From Methanothermobacter sp. (lineage in GTDB: Archaea; Methanobacteriota; Methanobacteria; Methanobacteriales; Methanothermobacteraceae): a stretch of 64,000 bases of DNA. Below are positions 54,899-64,000 of this stretch, one piece after another. Every line of letters begins with the position of its first letter. Position 1 is the first letter of the stretch. Location: contig NZ_JASFYG010000003.1 in the NCBI RefSeq assembly GCF_030055435.1, positions 29,619 through 93,618 on the forward strand. The letters run 5' to 3'. The position numbers and the translations under genes were made by a program. The notes under the pieces are model-generated. The model ran no database searches. It was not told the origin of the DNA and saw only the letters and a list, made by a program, of their open reading frames with translations.

Positions 54899-55690
54899 AT
54901 GAGAAAAGCACCGTTGAAATTTCTAACCATTCTTGTTACAGTCGCATTCCTCCTTTCATCTGTGCCCGTGGTTTCAGCACTCAAAACCGAGATCATCTAT
55001 ACAGGTACAGGGGGAGATGTATCAAAGAACTATTACATCAGGAACTACTCTCCCCGCACACCTGTAACATCAGAGGTTTTTCAGGCTGCAAAAAAGGGCA
55101 CTCCAATGTTCACATTTGGAAATGGTAGCAGGAAGGTTATAATAGTTGCAGGTGTCCATGGAAATGAACTTCCAGCTTCAATTGCCGCTGTTAAACTCAT
55201 AAATTATCTTGCAGGTAAAAGGATAAACGGGACGGTCTACGTTGTACCGTTCCTCATACCATCGTCCACTGCCCGGAGTTCCAGGTACTGGAATGGTAAG
55301 AACCCCAACAGCATTGCAAATGTTAGGGGCACACCATCCAACAGGATAGTTCAGCTGGCTGCTTCAAGGGGTGTGAGTGCCGTGGGGGACTTCCACTCAA
55401 CAAGGCCCGGTGGAGTGCCAGGGAAAACATCGATTCTCTGCACAAGGATACCAACCTATGAGAGCTACAGGATGGCATCATATATGAGCCGCTACAGTGG
55501 ATCAGCCCTCATACCATCACAGGTGGCAGGTAAGGATTATCCAGGAGCCCTTGAGGATGTCTGCAACCTTGCAGGTATCCCTGCAGTTACAGCGGAGGTC
55601 AGGTCCCCCCATGGTTCAGTTGCATCAGGGAGTGTTACAAAATCCTACACCCAGATGATAGCCTTCCTTAAGTACAACAGCATCATCTGA
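54899..55690 (+). CDS. Secreted M14/AstE-like zinc hydrolase
   Basis: A protein of 263 residues. A signal peptide (RKAPLKFLTILVTVAFLLSSVPVVSA) precedes a zinc-peptidase-like domain: GVHGNELPASIAAVKLI gives the H-x2-E, GDFHSTRPGGVPG the third ligand, and AVTAEVRSP the catalytic Glu. This matches the succinylglutamate desuccinylase/aspartoacylase-M14 group. As a secreted member in a pseudomurein organism, a peptide or isopeptide substrate in the wall is conceivable, but this is inference. GGTGAGGATTT precedes ATG 54899. Confidence 0.75.
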   Translation: MRKAPLKFLTILVTVAFLLSSVPVVSALKTEIIYTGTGGDVSKNYYIRNYSPRTPVTSEVFQAAKKGTPMFTFGNGSRKVIIVAGVHGNELPASIAAVKLINYLAGKRINGTVYVVPFLIPSSTARSSRYWNGKNPNSIANVRGTPSNRIVQLAASRGVSAVGDFHSTRPGGVPGKTSILCTRIPTYESYRMASYMSRYSGSALIPSQVAGKDYPGALEDVCNLAGIPAVTAEVRSPHGSVASGSVTKSYTQMIAFLKYNSII

Positions 55691-55932
55691 ATGAGGTCAC
55701 CATACCTAGGGAAGATAATTTGGGTGTTCAATGGCCTCTTAACAGAGGTAATTTTATTGTGGAACTCCCCAGAGCCGAAGTTATAGGTATAGAGGCATCT
55801 GCTGTGGGGGAATAATCTGTTCCTTCCTTTTTTGGAACATTATCCATATCCGTTATTTTTTGCAGAAAAAGCATATTAAATTAAAAGAGCCAAAAAGGGT
55901 ATTTTAAATTAAAAAAGATGTTTTTGGCACAT

Positions 55933-57603
55933 CTATGTTATGAGGTCCTTTATGAACTGGACCACAGTGTCAATGAGGCTCTCGCCCACCTTAACAGATG
56001 ATGGGAACACCATCTTGCTCTTATCTGTGTGGTTCTGGATTATCTGTGCAAACATCAGTGTGTACTCGTCCCTTCCAAGCTTCTTATCACCCACTGAAAC
56101 ATAGGATGGAAGCCTCCTGTTGGTCTTTGCGAATTCATAGACCCTCCTTGCAGCATCACGGTACTCAGACCTTGTGAGTGTCCCAGTGTAGGTGTTGCTT
56201 GATGAACTGGCGTCTGATATTGCAGTTGTGTTCTTTCTGATGGGAAGCCCTGCTATGTACTGGGATGCAAGGTAGACCCACTCCTCCCGGGCCATTTCGG
56301 TTGTATTACCACTGACTATGCGGCGGGCATCTGCTGAAAGAGTGGTTGGATCGATCTCATGCCTTGCGATGTAAACTGATGAATTCACGGTCCTCATGTG
56401 CTCGCCATCTGCAGAGTAGGCGTAGTCGATGAGATTCATTGCTGTGAAGTGGACCTGCTGGCTCTGGGGTAAAACCTTTGGTTCCAGGAGGAGAATACCT
56501 GCACTCCTGAGGTACTCTGAGGGTTTACTGATACCTGCAAAGTAGACATTTGAGAAGTTATCATCCCAGGCCCTTGACAGGTAACTGGTCTTCTCAAGGT
56601 TGAGGCTACCGTAGTTCACATAGGCCACGCCGTCGAGCCTGGATGCGTATGATCTGAGGTAACCTGATTTTATTCCTGAGATGGTACTGTACATCGTCCC
56701 GGGACATGCAGCCGCTATGTAAACGGCAAGAGAGCCTGGGGGGGCATTCTTAATGGCACGGTCGGCTTCCCCGGGGGCAGGTGACCTTTCATCTATTATA
56801 ACCCTGGCTGACCCTGCTATCTCTGCCTTTATGGATTCCATTAGTGTTCTTCCATTAACACCATTCAGCCTGTCTGAACTCATGTATATGGTCTCCGGCG
56901 TACCTGAGGCGTAGCGGTTCATTATAACGGATGTGGTTGGATAACCTGATGACCAGAGAACCGTTCCATTGACTCTAACTGATGTGGATGTGGAGAATAC
57001 GCCTGATCTCCATAGTGTCATCGCCACTGGGAGAAGCGACCTGGGTGCCATAACCCTTGGTCCTGATTTTGGCTGAAGGGCGCTCAGTGTGGCTGAATCA
57101 CTGCCATACCAAACCCTCTGGTAGGGTATGCCAAGGCCCTTCAGTGATGATGAGGGTATGGATGATGCAGGGGCGCATATGATTATCTTCTTGGGCTTCA
57201 AACGTTTTATTTCGGTTCTGGTGGATGATGGCAGCGTTTTTCCACTTATAAGGAGGGGTGCATCATTTTTTATTGCAGCATAGGCTGCTGAGATATCTGA
57301 CCCGGTTCCAAGTACAACCACGTTGCTCCTGGTCCAGTAACGTGCAAGTGAGGATGTCCTTGCAGGGATACGGGTTCCGTTAACCTTAATGTCACCAACA
57401 ACAACAGTGTCCATCCCCTTAACATACTTGAGGACGGACTTCTCTGGAGTGTAACTGCTCACCACAAGCCCGCTTTTTGTATGTGCCGCTGCAGGTGCCG
57501 TTATAATGGCATGGGATGAATCGGTTACAAAAACAGCACCGGCTGCAGGCGATACAAGAAACAGGAACATGATGACCAGTGCAGATACCTTAATCTCTCT
57601 CAT
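55933..57603 (-). CDS. Secreted CWB2-repeat protein with a pseudomurein-binding repeat
   Basis: A protein of 556 residues. A signal peptide (REIKVSALVIMFLFLVSPAAGA) is followed by CWB2-like segments (VVVLGTGSDISAAYAAIKNDAPLLISG, PKKIIICAPASSIPSS) at about residues 85-160, a Ser-rich middle, and at about 473-530 a pseudomurein-binding repeat (LTRSEYRDAARRVYEFAKTN then LPSYVSVGDKKLGRDEYTLMFAQII). It should be bound to the pseudomurein sacculus from outside. No catalytic domain is clear. It is convergent with the secreted hydrolase. Confidence 0.78.
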   Translation of the reverse strand: MREIKVSALVIMFLFLVSPAAGAVFVTDSSHAIITAPAAAHTKSGLVVSSYTPEKSVLKYVKGMDTVVVGDIKVNGTRIPARTSSLARYWTRSNVVVLGTGSDISAAYAAIKNDAPLLISGKTLPSSTRTEIKRLKPKKIIICAPASSIPSSSLKGLGIPYQRVWYGSDSATLSALQPKSGPRVMAPRSLLPVAMTLWRSGVFSTSTSVRVNGTVLWSSGYPTTSVIMNRYASGTPETIYMSSDRLNGVNGRTLMESIKAEIAGSARVIIDERSPAPGEADRAIKNAPPGSLAVYIAAACPGTMYSTISGIKSGYLRSYASRLDGVAYVNYGSLNLEKTSYLSRAWDDNFSNVYFAGISKPSEYLRSAGILLLEPKVLPQSQQVHFTAMNLIDYAYSADGEHMRTVNSSVYIARHEIDPTTLSADARRIVSGNTTEMAREEWVYLASQYIAGLPIRKNTTAISDASSSSNTYTGTLTRSEYRDAARRVYEFAKTNRRLPSYVSVGDKKLGRDEYTLMFAQIIQNHTDKSKMVFPSSVKVGESLIDTVVQFIKDLIT

Positions 57604-57612
57604 GGAATCACC

Positions 57613-58077
57613 CTAAAACTGGGATTCTATCTCCTCGGTCTCAATGAGGCGCTCACAGTAATAGCATCGCAGCATCACAGGTTCCTTTGATATGACATAG
57701 AACCTGTTCTCAACGCCCTCATCGCTGTTTGTGATGCAGTTGGGGTTGGGGCACCTCAGGATGCCCCTAACCTCATCCAGAAGCCTCACCTTGGCCTTTT
57801 CAACAATCTTGTAATCCCTTATGATGTTTATGGTGGCCCGCGGGGCTATCAGGGCTATCTGATCCACCTCTGATGACTCAAGTTCCCTGTTCTCTATCTT
57901 AACAATGTCCTTGGAGCCAAGCTGGGATGAATCCATGTTCATGGCAACCGTCACCTTGCTCCTTCCATCAGGTAATCCAAGGATGTTGAGTACATTGAGG
58001 GCCCTGTTGGCGGTTATATGGTCTATAACCGTCCCGTTCTTTATCGGCTTGACCCGCAGTTCAAAGGGTTTCTTCAT
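57613..58077 (-). CDS. pyrI: Aspartate carbamoyltransferase regulatory chain
   Basis: A protein of 154 residues. The N-terminal allosteric domain ([27 protein letters not shown]) and the C-terminal zinc domain (CPNPNCITN and CYYCERLI, four Cys) are both visible. It binds nucleotides and holds the PyrB trimers in the dodecamer. pyrB is not in the window. Nine bases separate it from the secreted CWB2 gene on the same strand. Confidence 0.95.
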   Translation of the reverse strand: MKKPFELRVKPIKNGTVIDHITANRALNVLNILGLPDGRSKVTVAMNMDSSQLGSKDIVKIENRELESSEVDQIALIAPRATINIIRDYKIVEKAKVRLLDEVRGILRCPNPNCITNSDEGVENRFYVISKEPVMLRCYYCERLIETEEIESQF

Positions 58078-58095
58078 CTCATACCCACCTTCAGA

Positions 58096-59304
58096 TCACC
58101 TTCTACCTAGATTGAAGGTTTCAATGAACTTTGCATACACCGGCCTTGTTATGAACACACCTATAAGCACCCCAAGGACGGTGGTGAATGCGAAACCTGA
58201 AAGGAGACCTATACCCGTGGCACCCCTTGAAAAGCCCACGTAGGCCAGTGGAAGCATTGCAGCTATCAGGGTACCTGCAGATGCGAATATTATGAAGAAG
58301 GCGTCCTTTATCCTGAACTTCCGTCGGGTTCTTCTGCCCTCACCTGCAAGCACCTCGTCTGTTATGATGATCTGGTCATCCACACCGGTACCTATGGCTG
58401 CCAGTATACCTGCTATTGCCGCAAGGTCAATGTTCCACCTTATAACAGCAGCTGCGCCCAGTATGATTATGAGTTCCGCAAGGGTCGTCATGAAGATGGG
58501 AACAACAAGGATGGGGGTCCTGTAGCGTATTATGAGTATGACGGCAATTGCAAGGATAGCAAGAAGCCCTGCGATCAGCGCACCCTCTGCGAACTGCCTT
58601 CCAAGTTCAGCGGATACACTGCTCACACCAACAATTTTAACCTTCACAGGAAGAGACCCTGATTTCAGGAGTGTCTCTATCTCCTTGGCCTGGACCTCAG
58701 CCTCCTCCTTGCTGTTCTCAGCCCCTGTTATACGGACATCCGTGGTCGGCTTTCCCGTTGCAACCTCCGGTGAAATCTCAGGGGAGGTGATCAGACGGTC
58801 ATCCAGGTACATGTTGACCGGCTGCCCTGCTTTGCCCCTGGCAGCCTCGGCGAACCTCTGCGCCCCTGCAGTTGAAAGCTTGAATGGCACCTCCCATTCA
58901 TTGGCTGTGATTATGGGTGCCTGTACACTCACAATGTCCGCCCCTGTGAGGACGGTTTCGTTTCCTATCCTGGCCTCAAATTTACCGGGTGTCCCAACTA
59001 TGTCTGCAACCTGATCAGGCTGGACACCTGCAATCTCAACTATAACGTTCTGATCGCCACTGGCACGCACCTTCACATCCTTGACACCGAATATGTTTAG
59101 CCTCTTGTCCAGCACGCTTGTCACTGTATTCATTGTGGCAGCATCCACCGGCTTTTCAAGCTGTATCTGTATGAGTGAACCCCCCTTGAGGTCAAGACCC
59201 TGCTGGATCCCCAGGGTTGACACCGCAGCTATACTAGCTGCAACAAGGACGAAGAGGAGTATAACCCTGTAATCTTTGAGGAATTTTGAAACCTTTCTGT
59301 TCAT
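58096..59304 (-). CDS. secD: Protein translocase subunit SecD
   Basis: A protein of 402 residues with six helices and the SecD signatures [17 protein letters not shown] (first periplasmic-type domain) and [42 protein letters not shown] is the conserved helix-4 motif. Archaeal SecDF supports export with SecYE. It overlaps secF by four bases (ATGA). Confidence 0.94.
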   Translation of the reverse strand: MNRKVSKFLKDYRVILLFVLVAASIAAVSTLGIQQGLDLKGGSLIQIQLEKPVDAATMNTVTSVLDKRLNIFGVKDVKVRASGDQNVIVEIAGVQPDQVADIVGTPGKFEARIGNETVLTGADIVSVQAPIITANEWEVPFKLSTAGAQRFAEAARGKAGQPVNMYLDDRLITSPEISPEVATGKPTTDVRITGAENSKEEAEVQAKEIETLLKSGSLPVKVKIVGVSSVSAELGRQFAEGALIAGLLAILAIAVILIIRYRTPILVVPIFMTTLAELIIILGAAAVIRWNIDLAAIAGILAAIGTGVDDQIIITDEVLAGEGRRTRRKFRIKDAFFIIFASAGTLIAAMLPLAYVGFSRGATGIGLLSGFAFTTVLGVLIGVFITRPVYAKFIETFNLGRR

Positions 59305-60146
59305 GCTTTAACCTCCAGGTACCACCTTAGAATTCCAAGGTTCATGAGCCAGGTGGTTATGATGTCTGCAAGGAGTCCTATTATGAGTACAGCGGCTATG
59401 TTACTCAGGACCTGTGCCTCAGGCATAAGGAAGACAGTGACCAGGTACAGGGCTGTCATTGAGGCTATGGCTGATATGGACATGGTGAGACCTGTCTTTA
59501 GGGCCCCAAGAGCCCTCTGGTTTATGTCCCCCTTCCTCTGTTTCAGGATCCTGGTTGTGAGGAGAATATCCGTGTCCACACTGTAACCTATGAGCATGAG
59601 TATGGCACCTACTGAGGCAAGTGAGAGCGGTATTCCAAAGGCGGACATACCACCAATCGCTATTATGATGTCGGAAGCTGCTGCAAGGATAACAGCAATG
59701 GATGGTATCGGATCCCGAAATATTATGAAAACTGTTATCGACATGAAGAGGAATGCGAATCCAACGGCCCAGTATATCTGATTCAGCGCCTGCTTGCTCA
59801 GGACGGGTCCGACCGACTTGTAACTGTTTATGGTTGCGGTTCCCTTAAGGGCCTCATTCACCTTGACAACATCCACATCGGTACCGAACTGTACCGTCGC
59901 CCTTTTACCTGTCACCGAGAGCACCTTCACATCATCCAGGCCCAGTTCACCCTTTAGGAGTGATTCCAGTTCCGGACCACTGATGCTCTTCTCGAGGGTT
60001 AGGTCTGCAAGCGCCCCACCCTTGAGGTCCACGCTTTCATTGAGACCATGGAAAACCACAAGGAGAAGGGCTAATAGTGTTATTGCTGCAGGTATTGCTA
60101 TGAGCGGCTTGTATGATCTGAACATCCTATCAATCAATGTTATCAC
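59301..60146 (-). CDS. secF: Protein translocase subunit SecF
   Basis: A protein of 281 residues. [20 protein letters not shown], and [22 protein letters not shown] are the SecF motifs, with six helices predicted. It pairs with SecD for late steps of protein export, which suits the number of secreted proteins in the window. Confidence 0.94.
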   Translation of the reverse strand: MITLIDRMFRSYKPLIAIPAAITLLALLLVVFHGLNESVDLKGGALADLTLEKSISGPELESLLKGELGLDDVKVLSVTGKRATVQFGTDVDVVKVNEALKGTATINSYKSVGPVLSKQALNQIYWAVGFAFLFMSITVFIIFRDPIPSIAVILAAASDIIIAIGGMSAFGIPLSLASVGAILMLIGYSVDTDILLTTRILKQRKGDINQRALGALKTGLTMSISAIASMTALYLVTVFLMPEAQVLSNIAAVLIIGLLADIITTWLMNLGILRWYLEVKA

Positions 60147-60167
60147 CTGATCATCTTTGGCAGTTCA

Positions 60168-60665
60168 TCATCTGGAGCTGTATATCTTCAGGTCCTTTTC
60201 TGCCATAATCTTGAATGTATCCTCCCTCACCTGGATAAGCTCCTTTCCACCGGTTTTTTGCATGAAGAAATTCACTATACGGCCCCCGCGGGCCCTTATC
60301 TTTTCAGACATGCGTTCGATTACTCCTTCACCACCCTGTCTGCTCATGGTTGTAAAGGGTATCACGTCCTTTCCCATGAAGTCTGCCCTGTCAATGAAGG
60401 TTATCACTGCAGGTGCGGGCTTCCCGGCCCAGGTTGGAGTACCCAGGTATATGAGGTCATATTCTGATAATTCAACCTTTTCTGGACTGATGTGGGTCTT
60501 TGATTCCCTAAGCGCATCTATTGAGGACTTAAAACTACTTAAAAATCCTTTTCTATCCCTAAGATCCTTGATTTCAATTAGATCGGCATTCAATTCCTCT
60601 GCAAGTGTCTTTGCCACCATTGCAGTGTTTCCTGTGCGTGAATAGTAGATCACACATGTCTTCAT
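60168..60665 (-). CDS. Flavodoxin-family protein
   Basis: About 165 residues from ATG 60665 (GAGTGAT upstream); the longer frame to 60686 is not favoured. It starts with TCVIYYSRTGNTAMVAK, the FMN phosphate-binding motif, and has LIYLGTPTWAGKPAPAVITF. Substrate unknown; an electron carrier or NAD(P)H-quinone-type reductase is typical. Confidence 0.88.
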   Translation of the reverse strand: MKTCVIYYSRTGNTAMVAKTLAEELNADLIEIKDLRDRKGFLSSFKSSIDALRESKTHISPEKVELSEYDLIYLGTPTWAGKPAPAVITFIDRADFMGKDVIPFTTMSRQGGEGVIERMSEKIRARGGRIVNFFMQKTGGKELIQVREDTFKIMAEKDLKIYSSR

Positions 60666-60762
60666 TGTATCACTCAGCTTTATCAACTAAGAGATAATCT
60701 GATCCATTTATTTATAATATAATTTTCTGTTCCCTTAATAATTTCTGGAATCCAGTGGAATA

Positions 60763-61764
60763 TCATGGGTGCATTCCAGGGAAGTCAAGGCCCTCCATCT
60801 CACTGAATCCACACATTATGTTCATGTTCTGTATGGCCTGGCCTGAGGCACCCTTCACAAGGTTGTCTATGGCAGAGACTATAACGGCCCTCTGATTATC
60901 GTCAACCTCAAAGCATCCTATGTGGCAGAAGTTTGAACCCCTCACAGCACTGAGCACTGGCATCCCATCAACAACCCTTACAAAGGGTTCTCCATCGTAG
61001 AAGCCCTGGAATATCTCCCTGAGTTCGTCCTGACTGAGGTCCTCACTGAGGAAGGCGTGTGCGGTTGTGAGGATGCCCCTTGTTACCGGGACAAGGTGTG
61101 GGGTGAAGCTGAGCCTCACAGGGTTGAACCTTGAAAGTTCCTGCCTTATTTCAGGCGTGTGTCTGTGCCTTGTCACGTTGTAGGCGGTAACATTGTCACT
61201 GCATTCAGGGTAATGGGTGAGGGGGGTTGGCTTCACACCGGCACCACTCACACCTGTCTTTGAATCAATTATGAATGTTTCAGCAAGCTTCTCATAAACC
61301 AGGGGAAGACATGCAAGTATTGCACCTGTGGGGAAACATCCTGGATTCGCCACAAGATCCGCAGATTCTATCTCCTCCCGGTGAATCTCGGGAAGACCAT
61401 AAACTGCTTCAAGGGGTTTTTCATGTTTGATCCCATACCACTCCTCATATGTACTGGTGTCTTGGAAGCGGTAGTCCCCGCTGAGATCCACAACCCTCAT
61501 GCCCCTCTCTAGCAGATCAGGAACGATCTTCATGGAAGCCCCATGGGGGGTGGCCGTGAAAACGATATCTGCGTCCATCTTTTCCATGGACTCCTCAAAT
61601 TTCAGGTCAGTGTCCTGGAGATGGGGATGTACCCGCGATACAGGAAGACCCCTGTACTGCCTTGAGGTTGCAGCCACCACCTCCACTCTCCTGTGATTCT
61701 CGAGTAATCTGAGGAGTTCACCACCTGTATATCCGCTGGCTCCAATAATACCCGCACTGATCAC
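60763..61764 (-). CDS. argC: N-acetyl-gamma-glutamyl-phosphate reductase
   Basis: A protein of 333 residues from GTG 61764 (GGTGATTGAC upstream). The frame is open another 55 codons to 61929, but that part is not typical protein. It has [20 protein letters not shown] (NADP-binding), [18 protein letters not shown] with the active-site Cys, and [20 protein letters not shown]. It is the third step of arginine synthesis. A TATA element (61805-61818) lies about 45 bases upstream. Confidence 0.95.
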   Translation of the reverse strand: MISAGIIGASGYTGGELLRLLENHRRVEVVAATSRQYRGLPVSRVHPHLQDTDLKFEESMEKMDADIVFTATPHGASMKIVPDLLERGMRVVDLSGDYRFQDTSTYEEWYGIKHEKPLEAVYGLPEIHREEIESADLVANPGCFPTGAILACLPLVYEKLAETFIIDSKTGVSGAGVKPTPLTHYPECSDNVTAYNVTRHRHTPEIRQELSRFNPVRLSFTPHLVPVTRGILTTAHAFLSEDLSQDELREIFQGFYDGEPFVRVVDGMPVLSAVRGSNFCHIGCFEVDDNQRAVIVSAIDNLVKGASGQAIQNMNIMCGFSEMEGLDFPGMHP

Positions 61765-61804
61765 GTCAATCACCTTTGCATAATTATTACTAGTTTGGTG
61801 GAAT

Positions 61805-61818
61805 GCATTTAAATAAGG
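61805..61818 (-). promoter_or_regulatory. TATA box of argC
   Basis: CCTTATTTAAATGC on the minus strand predicts initiation near 61787, a leader of about 23 bases before GTG 61764. Confidence 0.55.
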
Positions 61819-61845
61819 TTGTATTCTGCTTAAATGGACCAAAAA

Positions 61846-61855
61846 CTTATAAATG
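61846..61855 (+). promoter_or_regulatory. TATA box of the secreted transglutaminase-fold gene
   Basis: CTTATAAATG predicts initiation at about 61876-61880. That makes the in-frame ATG at 61876 too early, in favour of the ATT at 61918. Confidence 0.5.
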
Positions 61856-61917
61856 GCATGGCATAGAATTCTTGAATGTCCACGGGGAGGAATTACCCCC
61901 ACAATGGAGGCGGTAAA

Positions 61918-62763
61918 ATTAAGCGTCACTCGATATTTGCAGTGCTGCTACTTCTCGGGGTGGCAGTGTTGCCTGCAGGGTATGTGAGTGCAGCTGATTC
62001 AAATATAACATCCAATGCAACGGTTAACAGCACAGCATCCAGTACCTCTGCGTATACAAAGGTATCTCCATCAACGACAGTGAGCTACACCTACCATGAG
62101 TATGTCCCGTATACTGTCAGGGTAAAGGTTTCCCACATGAAGCCCTACACAGTGAAGGTTAAGACACCCATAAAGAGGTACTACTACAGGAAGGGAAAGT
62201 ACAGGGTGCGGTACGTTTACAGCTACACCTATGTGACCAAGTACCGTAAAACCTACAGATGGGTTACAGAGACACGCTATAGAAAGGTTACGCGGATCGG
62301 GTATGCTGAGATGGGCGATTACCTCAGGGAAACAGAAAACTGCCAGGTTTCGGACCCCGAAATTTCTTCTCTAAGTTCTAAACTCACTGAAGGGTGCACT
62401 TCAACCTATGAGAAAGCTGTTCGCATCTTCAAGTGGGTCAGGGATAATATAGACTACAGCTTCTACTACAATACAAGAAACGGTGCAGTTGAAACGCTCC
62501 ACAAGAGGTCAGCCAACTGCTGTGACCACACACATCTTCTGGTTGCTCTTGCAAGGGCTGCGAACATACCCGCAAGGTACGTGCATGGTAAATGTGTATT
62601 TAGAAGCGGAAACACCTATGGACACGTCTGGGGACAGTTATATATCAACGGAAAATGGTATGATGCAGACGCAACAAGCTTCTCGAACACTCTTGGCACT
62701 ATAAAAAACTGGGACACATCCAGCGCATTCATAAAGGGTGTTTACGCAGAATTACCATTCTAG
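61918..62763 (+). CDS. Secreted transglutaminase/cysteine-protease-fold protein with basic-aromatic region; probable ATT start
   Basis: A protein of 281 residues (from ATT 61918). GGAGG at 61906-61910 lies 7 bases before ATT, which gives [20 protein letters not shown] as a clean signal peptide; the ATG at 61876 would add 14 odd residues and lies at or before the predicted transcript start. Residues 60-127 are rich in Tyr, Lys, Arg and Val ([16 protein letters not shown]), similar to the two paralogues at 6.8-8.5 kb. The catalytic domain (150-270) has the triad C201 ([11 protein letters not shown]), H236 (YGHVWGQLY) and D251 (WYDADATS). Phage endoisopeptidases PeiW and PeiP of this fold cut pseudomurein; this could be a host counterpart, but no binding repeat is present. 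Confidence 0.82.
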   Translation: MKRHSIFAVLLLLGVAVLPAGYVSAADSNITSNATVNSTASSTSAYTKVSPSTTVSYTYHEYVPYTVRVKVSHMKPYTVKVKTPIKRYYYRKGKYRVRYVYSYTYVTKYRKTYRWVTETRYRKVTRIGYAEMGDYLRETENCQVSDPEISSLSSKLTEGCTSTYEKAVRIFKWVRDNIDYSFYYNTRNGAVETLHKRSANCCDHTHLLVALARAANIPARYVHGKCVFRSGNTYGHVWGQLYINGKWYDADATSFSNTLGTIKNWDTSSAFIKGVYAELPF

Positions 62764-62775
62764 AGTCTCAAATAT

Positions 62776-62796
62776 TCAATTTTTTTATTTTTTTTA
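62776..62796 (+). terminator. Oligo-T terminator after the transglutaminase gene
   Basis: Two T-runs of seven and eight bases lie in the gap before the convergent ribL stop. Confidence 0.55.
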
Positions 62797-63279
62797 GCAG
62801 TTTTTCAGAGCATTTTCGTCAAATTCCATCTCCCGTATCCTTTTTATTATTTTACAGGTACTGTCAAGTTCGGATCTTCTGTATTTGTCCACCCTTTTAA
62901 CCTCACAGTCAAGTCCCCGCCTCCTGAGTTCATCCCTCAGTTCATTGATATCAAACTTCTGATCAGGGCCTATGGCGATTATATCAGGCTTCAATCTGTG
63001 AACTATCTCAAACATATCGGTTTCACTGCCAAGGTAGGCCTCATCAACGGGTTTGAGCATCCTTACAACTTCGAGTCTCTGCTTTTCACCTATGATGGGT
63101 GTCCTTTTACGTGCCCTTACCGTGGAGTCCCTTGCAAGTACAACCACCAGTCTGGCGTTTTCTCCACCAAGTTTTTTTGCCTCCTTAAGGAAAAATCCGT
63201 GTCCCGGGTGGATTATGTCAAATGTGCCTGTTGCCATGACGGTTTTAATTTCAGTTTGCTCATCAACGGATCTGTTCAT
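62794..63279 (-). CDS. ribL: FAD synthetase, archaeal RibL-type
   Basis: A protein of 161 residues of the nucleotidyltransferase fold: [20 protein letters not shown] with the HxGH motif, and [21 protein letters not shown]. The C-terminal [11 protein letters not shown] has the Cys residue(s) found in archaeal RibL, which transfers AMP to FMN and is air-sensitive. Start ATG 63279 overlaps the hisA stop (ATGA). Confidence 0.88.
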   Translation of the reverse strand: MNRSVDEQTEIKTVMATGTFDIIHPGHGFFLKEAKKLGGENARLVVVLARDSTVRARKRTPIIGEKQRLEVVRMLKPVDEAYLGSETDMFEIVHRLKPDIIAIGPDQKFDINELRDELRRRGLDCEVKRVDKYRRSELDSTCKIIKRIREMEFDENALKNC

Positions 63280-63995
63280 TTCAGTTCCTGATATTTTAAG
63301 GCCTCCCGGAAGTCTATCTTGCCCTTATAAATCGCTGAGCCAATAACAACCCCAGCGGCACCTGTTTTCTGGAGATCCTTGATGTCCTGAATGCTGCTGA
63401 TACCCCCTGAGTAAATAACGGGCACATCAACGGCGTTCACAAGTTCAATCACAGGATCTGGATCAAATCCAGATAGAAGGCCCTCAAAGTCCACATTTGT
63501 AAACAGTATACTTCCTGCACCTTCCTTCTGGAGTTTTCTACCCAGCTCAACCGCTGTATGTTCTATATTCTCTGTCCATCCCCTTATAACGACCTTTGAG
63601 TCCCTACTGTCGAGTGAGACCATTATACGGTCTGAGCCATATTCCCCTGAGAGATCCCCTATAACCTCAGGGTTTTCAATGGCCATGGTGCCGAGTATTA
63701 TCCTCTCAAAGCCCATATCCAGGAGTTCAGAGGCATATCCCTTACTTCTTATTCCCCCACCTATCTGGAGTGGCACAGAGACCCTTTCTGTGATTTCTTT
63801 AAGGATCTCAGTATTCCTTTCTGAACCGAGGGCACCGTCAAGGTCAACCACATGGATTGTCTCAGCCCCCAGGGATTCCCACCTTTCCGCCACACCGGCG
63901 GGGTCATCAATCACAACCTGCTCGGTACCGGGTTTTCCCTGTACAAGCTGGACGCATTTACCGTTTCTTATATCGACAGCCGGAATTATGAGCAT
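63276..63995 (-). CDS. hisA: HisA, ProFAR isomerase
   Basis: A protein of 239 residues of the (beta/alpha)8 fold: [40 protein letters not shown] and [15 protein letters not shown]. It performs the Amadori rearrangement in histidine synthesis. Complete in the window, with the ATG five bases from the edge. It is read into ribL without gap, so these form a small operon. Confidence 0.95.
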   Translation of the reverse strand: MLIIPAVDIRNGKCVQLVQGKPGTEQVVIDDPAGVAERWESLGAETIHVVDLDGALGSERNTEILKEITERVSVPLQIGGGIRSKGYASELLDMGFERIILGTMAIENPEVIGDLSGEYGSDRIMVSLDSRDSKVVIRGWTENIEHTAVELGRKLQKEGAGSILFTNVDFEGLLSGFDPDPVIELVNAVDVPVIYSGGISSIQDIKDLQKTGAAGVVIGSAIYKGKIDFREALKYQELK

Positions 63996-64000
63996 TCTAT

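Noticed and set aside
61765-61929. 55-residue N-terminal extension of ArgC
   Set aside because: The GTG at 61764 with GGTGATTGAC fits the family start exactly, and the promoter lies inside the extension.

Overview
The window is thermophilic archaeal DNA, most likely a species of Methanothermobacter (Methanobacteriales). Evidence: an archaeal transcription and translation set (TFB, Gar1, aRF1, eIF5A, DnaG, XerA), a methanogen cofactor gene (CfbE, last step of F430 synthesis), pyruvoyl-dependent arginine decarboxylase, a protein with a pseudomurein-binding repeat, a near-copy of the thioredoxin-like protein MtH895, and AGG/ATA-rich codons with GGAGG or GGTG ribosome sites. The genus call is inference from remembered family members. 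I saw no tRNA, rRNA, CRISPR array or insertion sequence.

Layout. 1-3 kb: the C-terminus of a CobN-like chelatase, a DUF1802 protein, a decayed M28 peptidase and an AT-rich, N-truncated ApeA-like HEPN gene; this is the only stretch that looks like accessory turnover. 3-9 kb: a beta-CASP nuclease, then surface proteins (a long beta-helix protein and two paralogues sharing a perfect 287-bp block). 9-14 kb: THUMP protein, Fe-S aldo/keto reductase, DUF1284, BioY, and a TudS/YbgA-photolyase pair. 14-20 kb: two paralogous HisKA_2 kinases (one broken), then a six-gene operon ArsP-like permease, MtH895-like thioredoxin, zinc ribbon, ProC-like protein, UspA and ArsR. 20-27 kb: XerA, a LonB-like ATPase without protease domain, DnaG, a small TOPRIM protein, DUF211, RraA-like, a flippase-like membrane protein, Gar1 and TFB. 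27-32 kb: a double-domain glycosyltransferase and several membrane proteins.

32-46 kb holds core metabolism: PyrH, aRF1, GfcR-like PRTase, Gfo/Idh/MocA dehydrogenase, HemC, CfbE, NAD kinase, inositol/fructose-bisphosphate phosphatase, arginine decarboxylase, eIF5A, agmatinase, a LOR/SDH enzyme and adenine deaminase. PdaD and agmatinase make putrescine, and polyamine is the precursor of the hypusine that modifies the adjacent eIF5A. 46-54 kb: DUF447, DUF2124, ThiN, a SIS isomerase, Hsp20, a NOG1-type GTPase, AMMECR1, TldD, and the aspartate-semialdehyde sulfurtransferase pair for homocysteine. 54-62 kb is again envelope-related: a secreted M14/AstE-like hydrolase, a CWB2 + pseudomurein-binding-repeat protein, SecD/SecF and a secreted transglutaminase-fold protein; PyrI, a flavodoxin and ArgC lie between. 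The window ends with RibL and HisA.

The most notable observations are: (i) two secreted-protein genes whose Shine-Dalgarno sites and signal peptides point to ATT start codons with the same 7-nt spacing; (ii) a basic-aromatic segment shared by three secreted proteins; (iii) the recent gene conversion at 7-8.3 kb; (iv) the truncated HEPN gene beside a decayed gene; (v) a 27-residue membrane microprotein; (vi) palindromes over the promoters of the TudS-photolyase and ArsP operons; (vii) a 49-bp tandem duplication over the start of cfbE.
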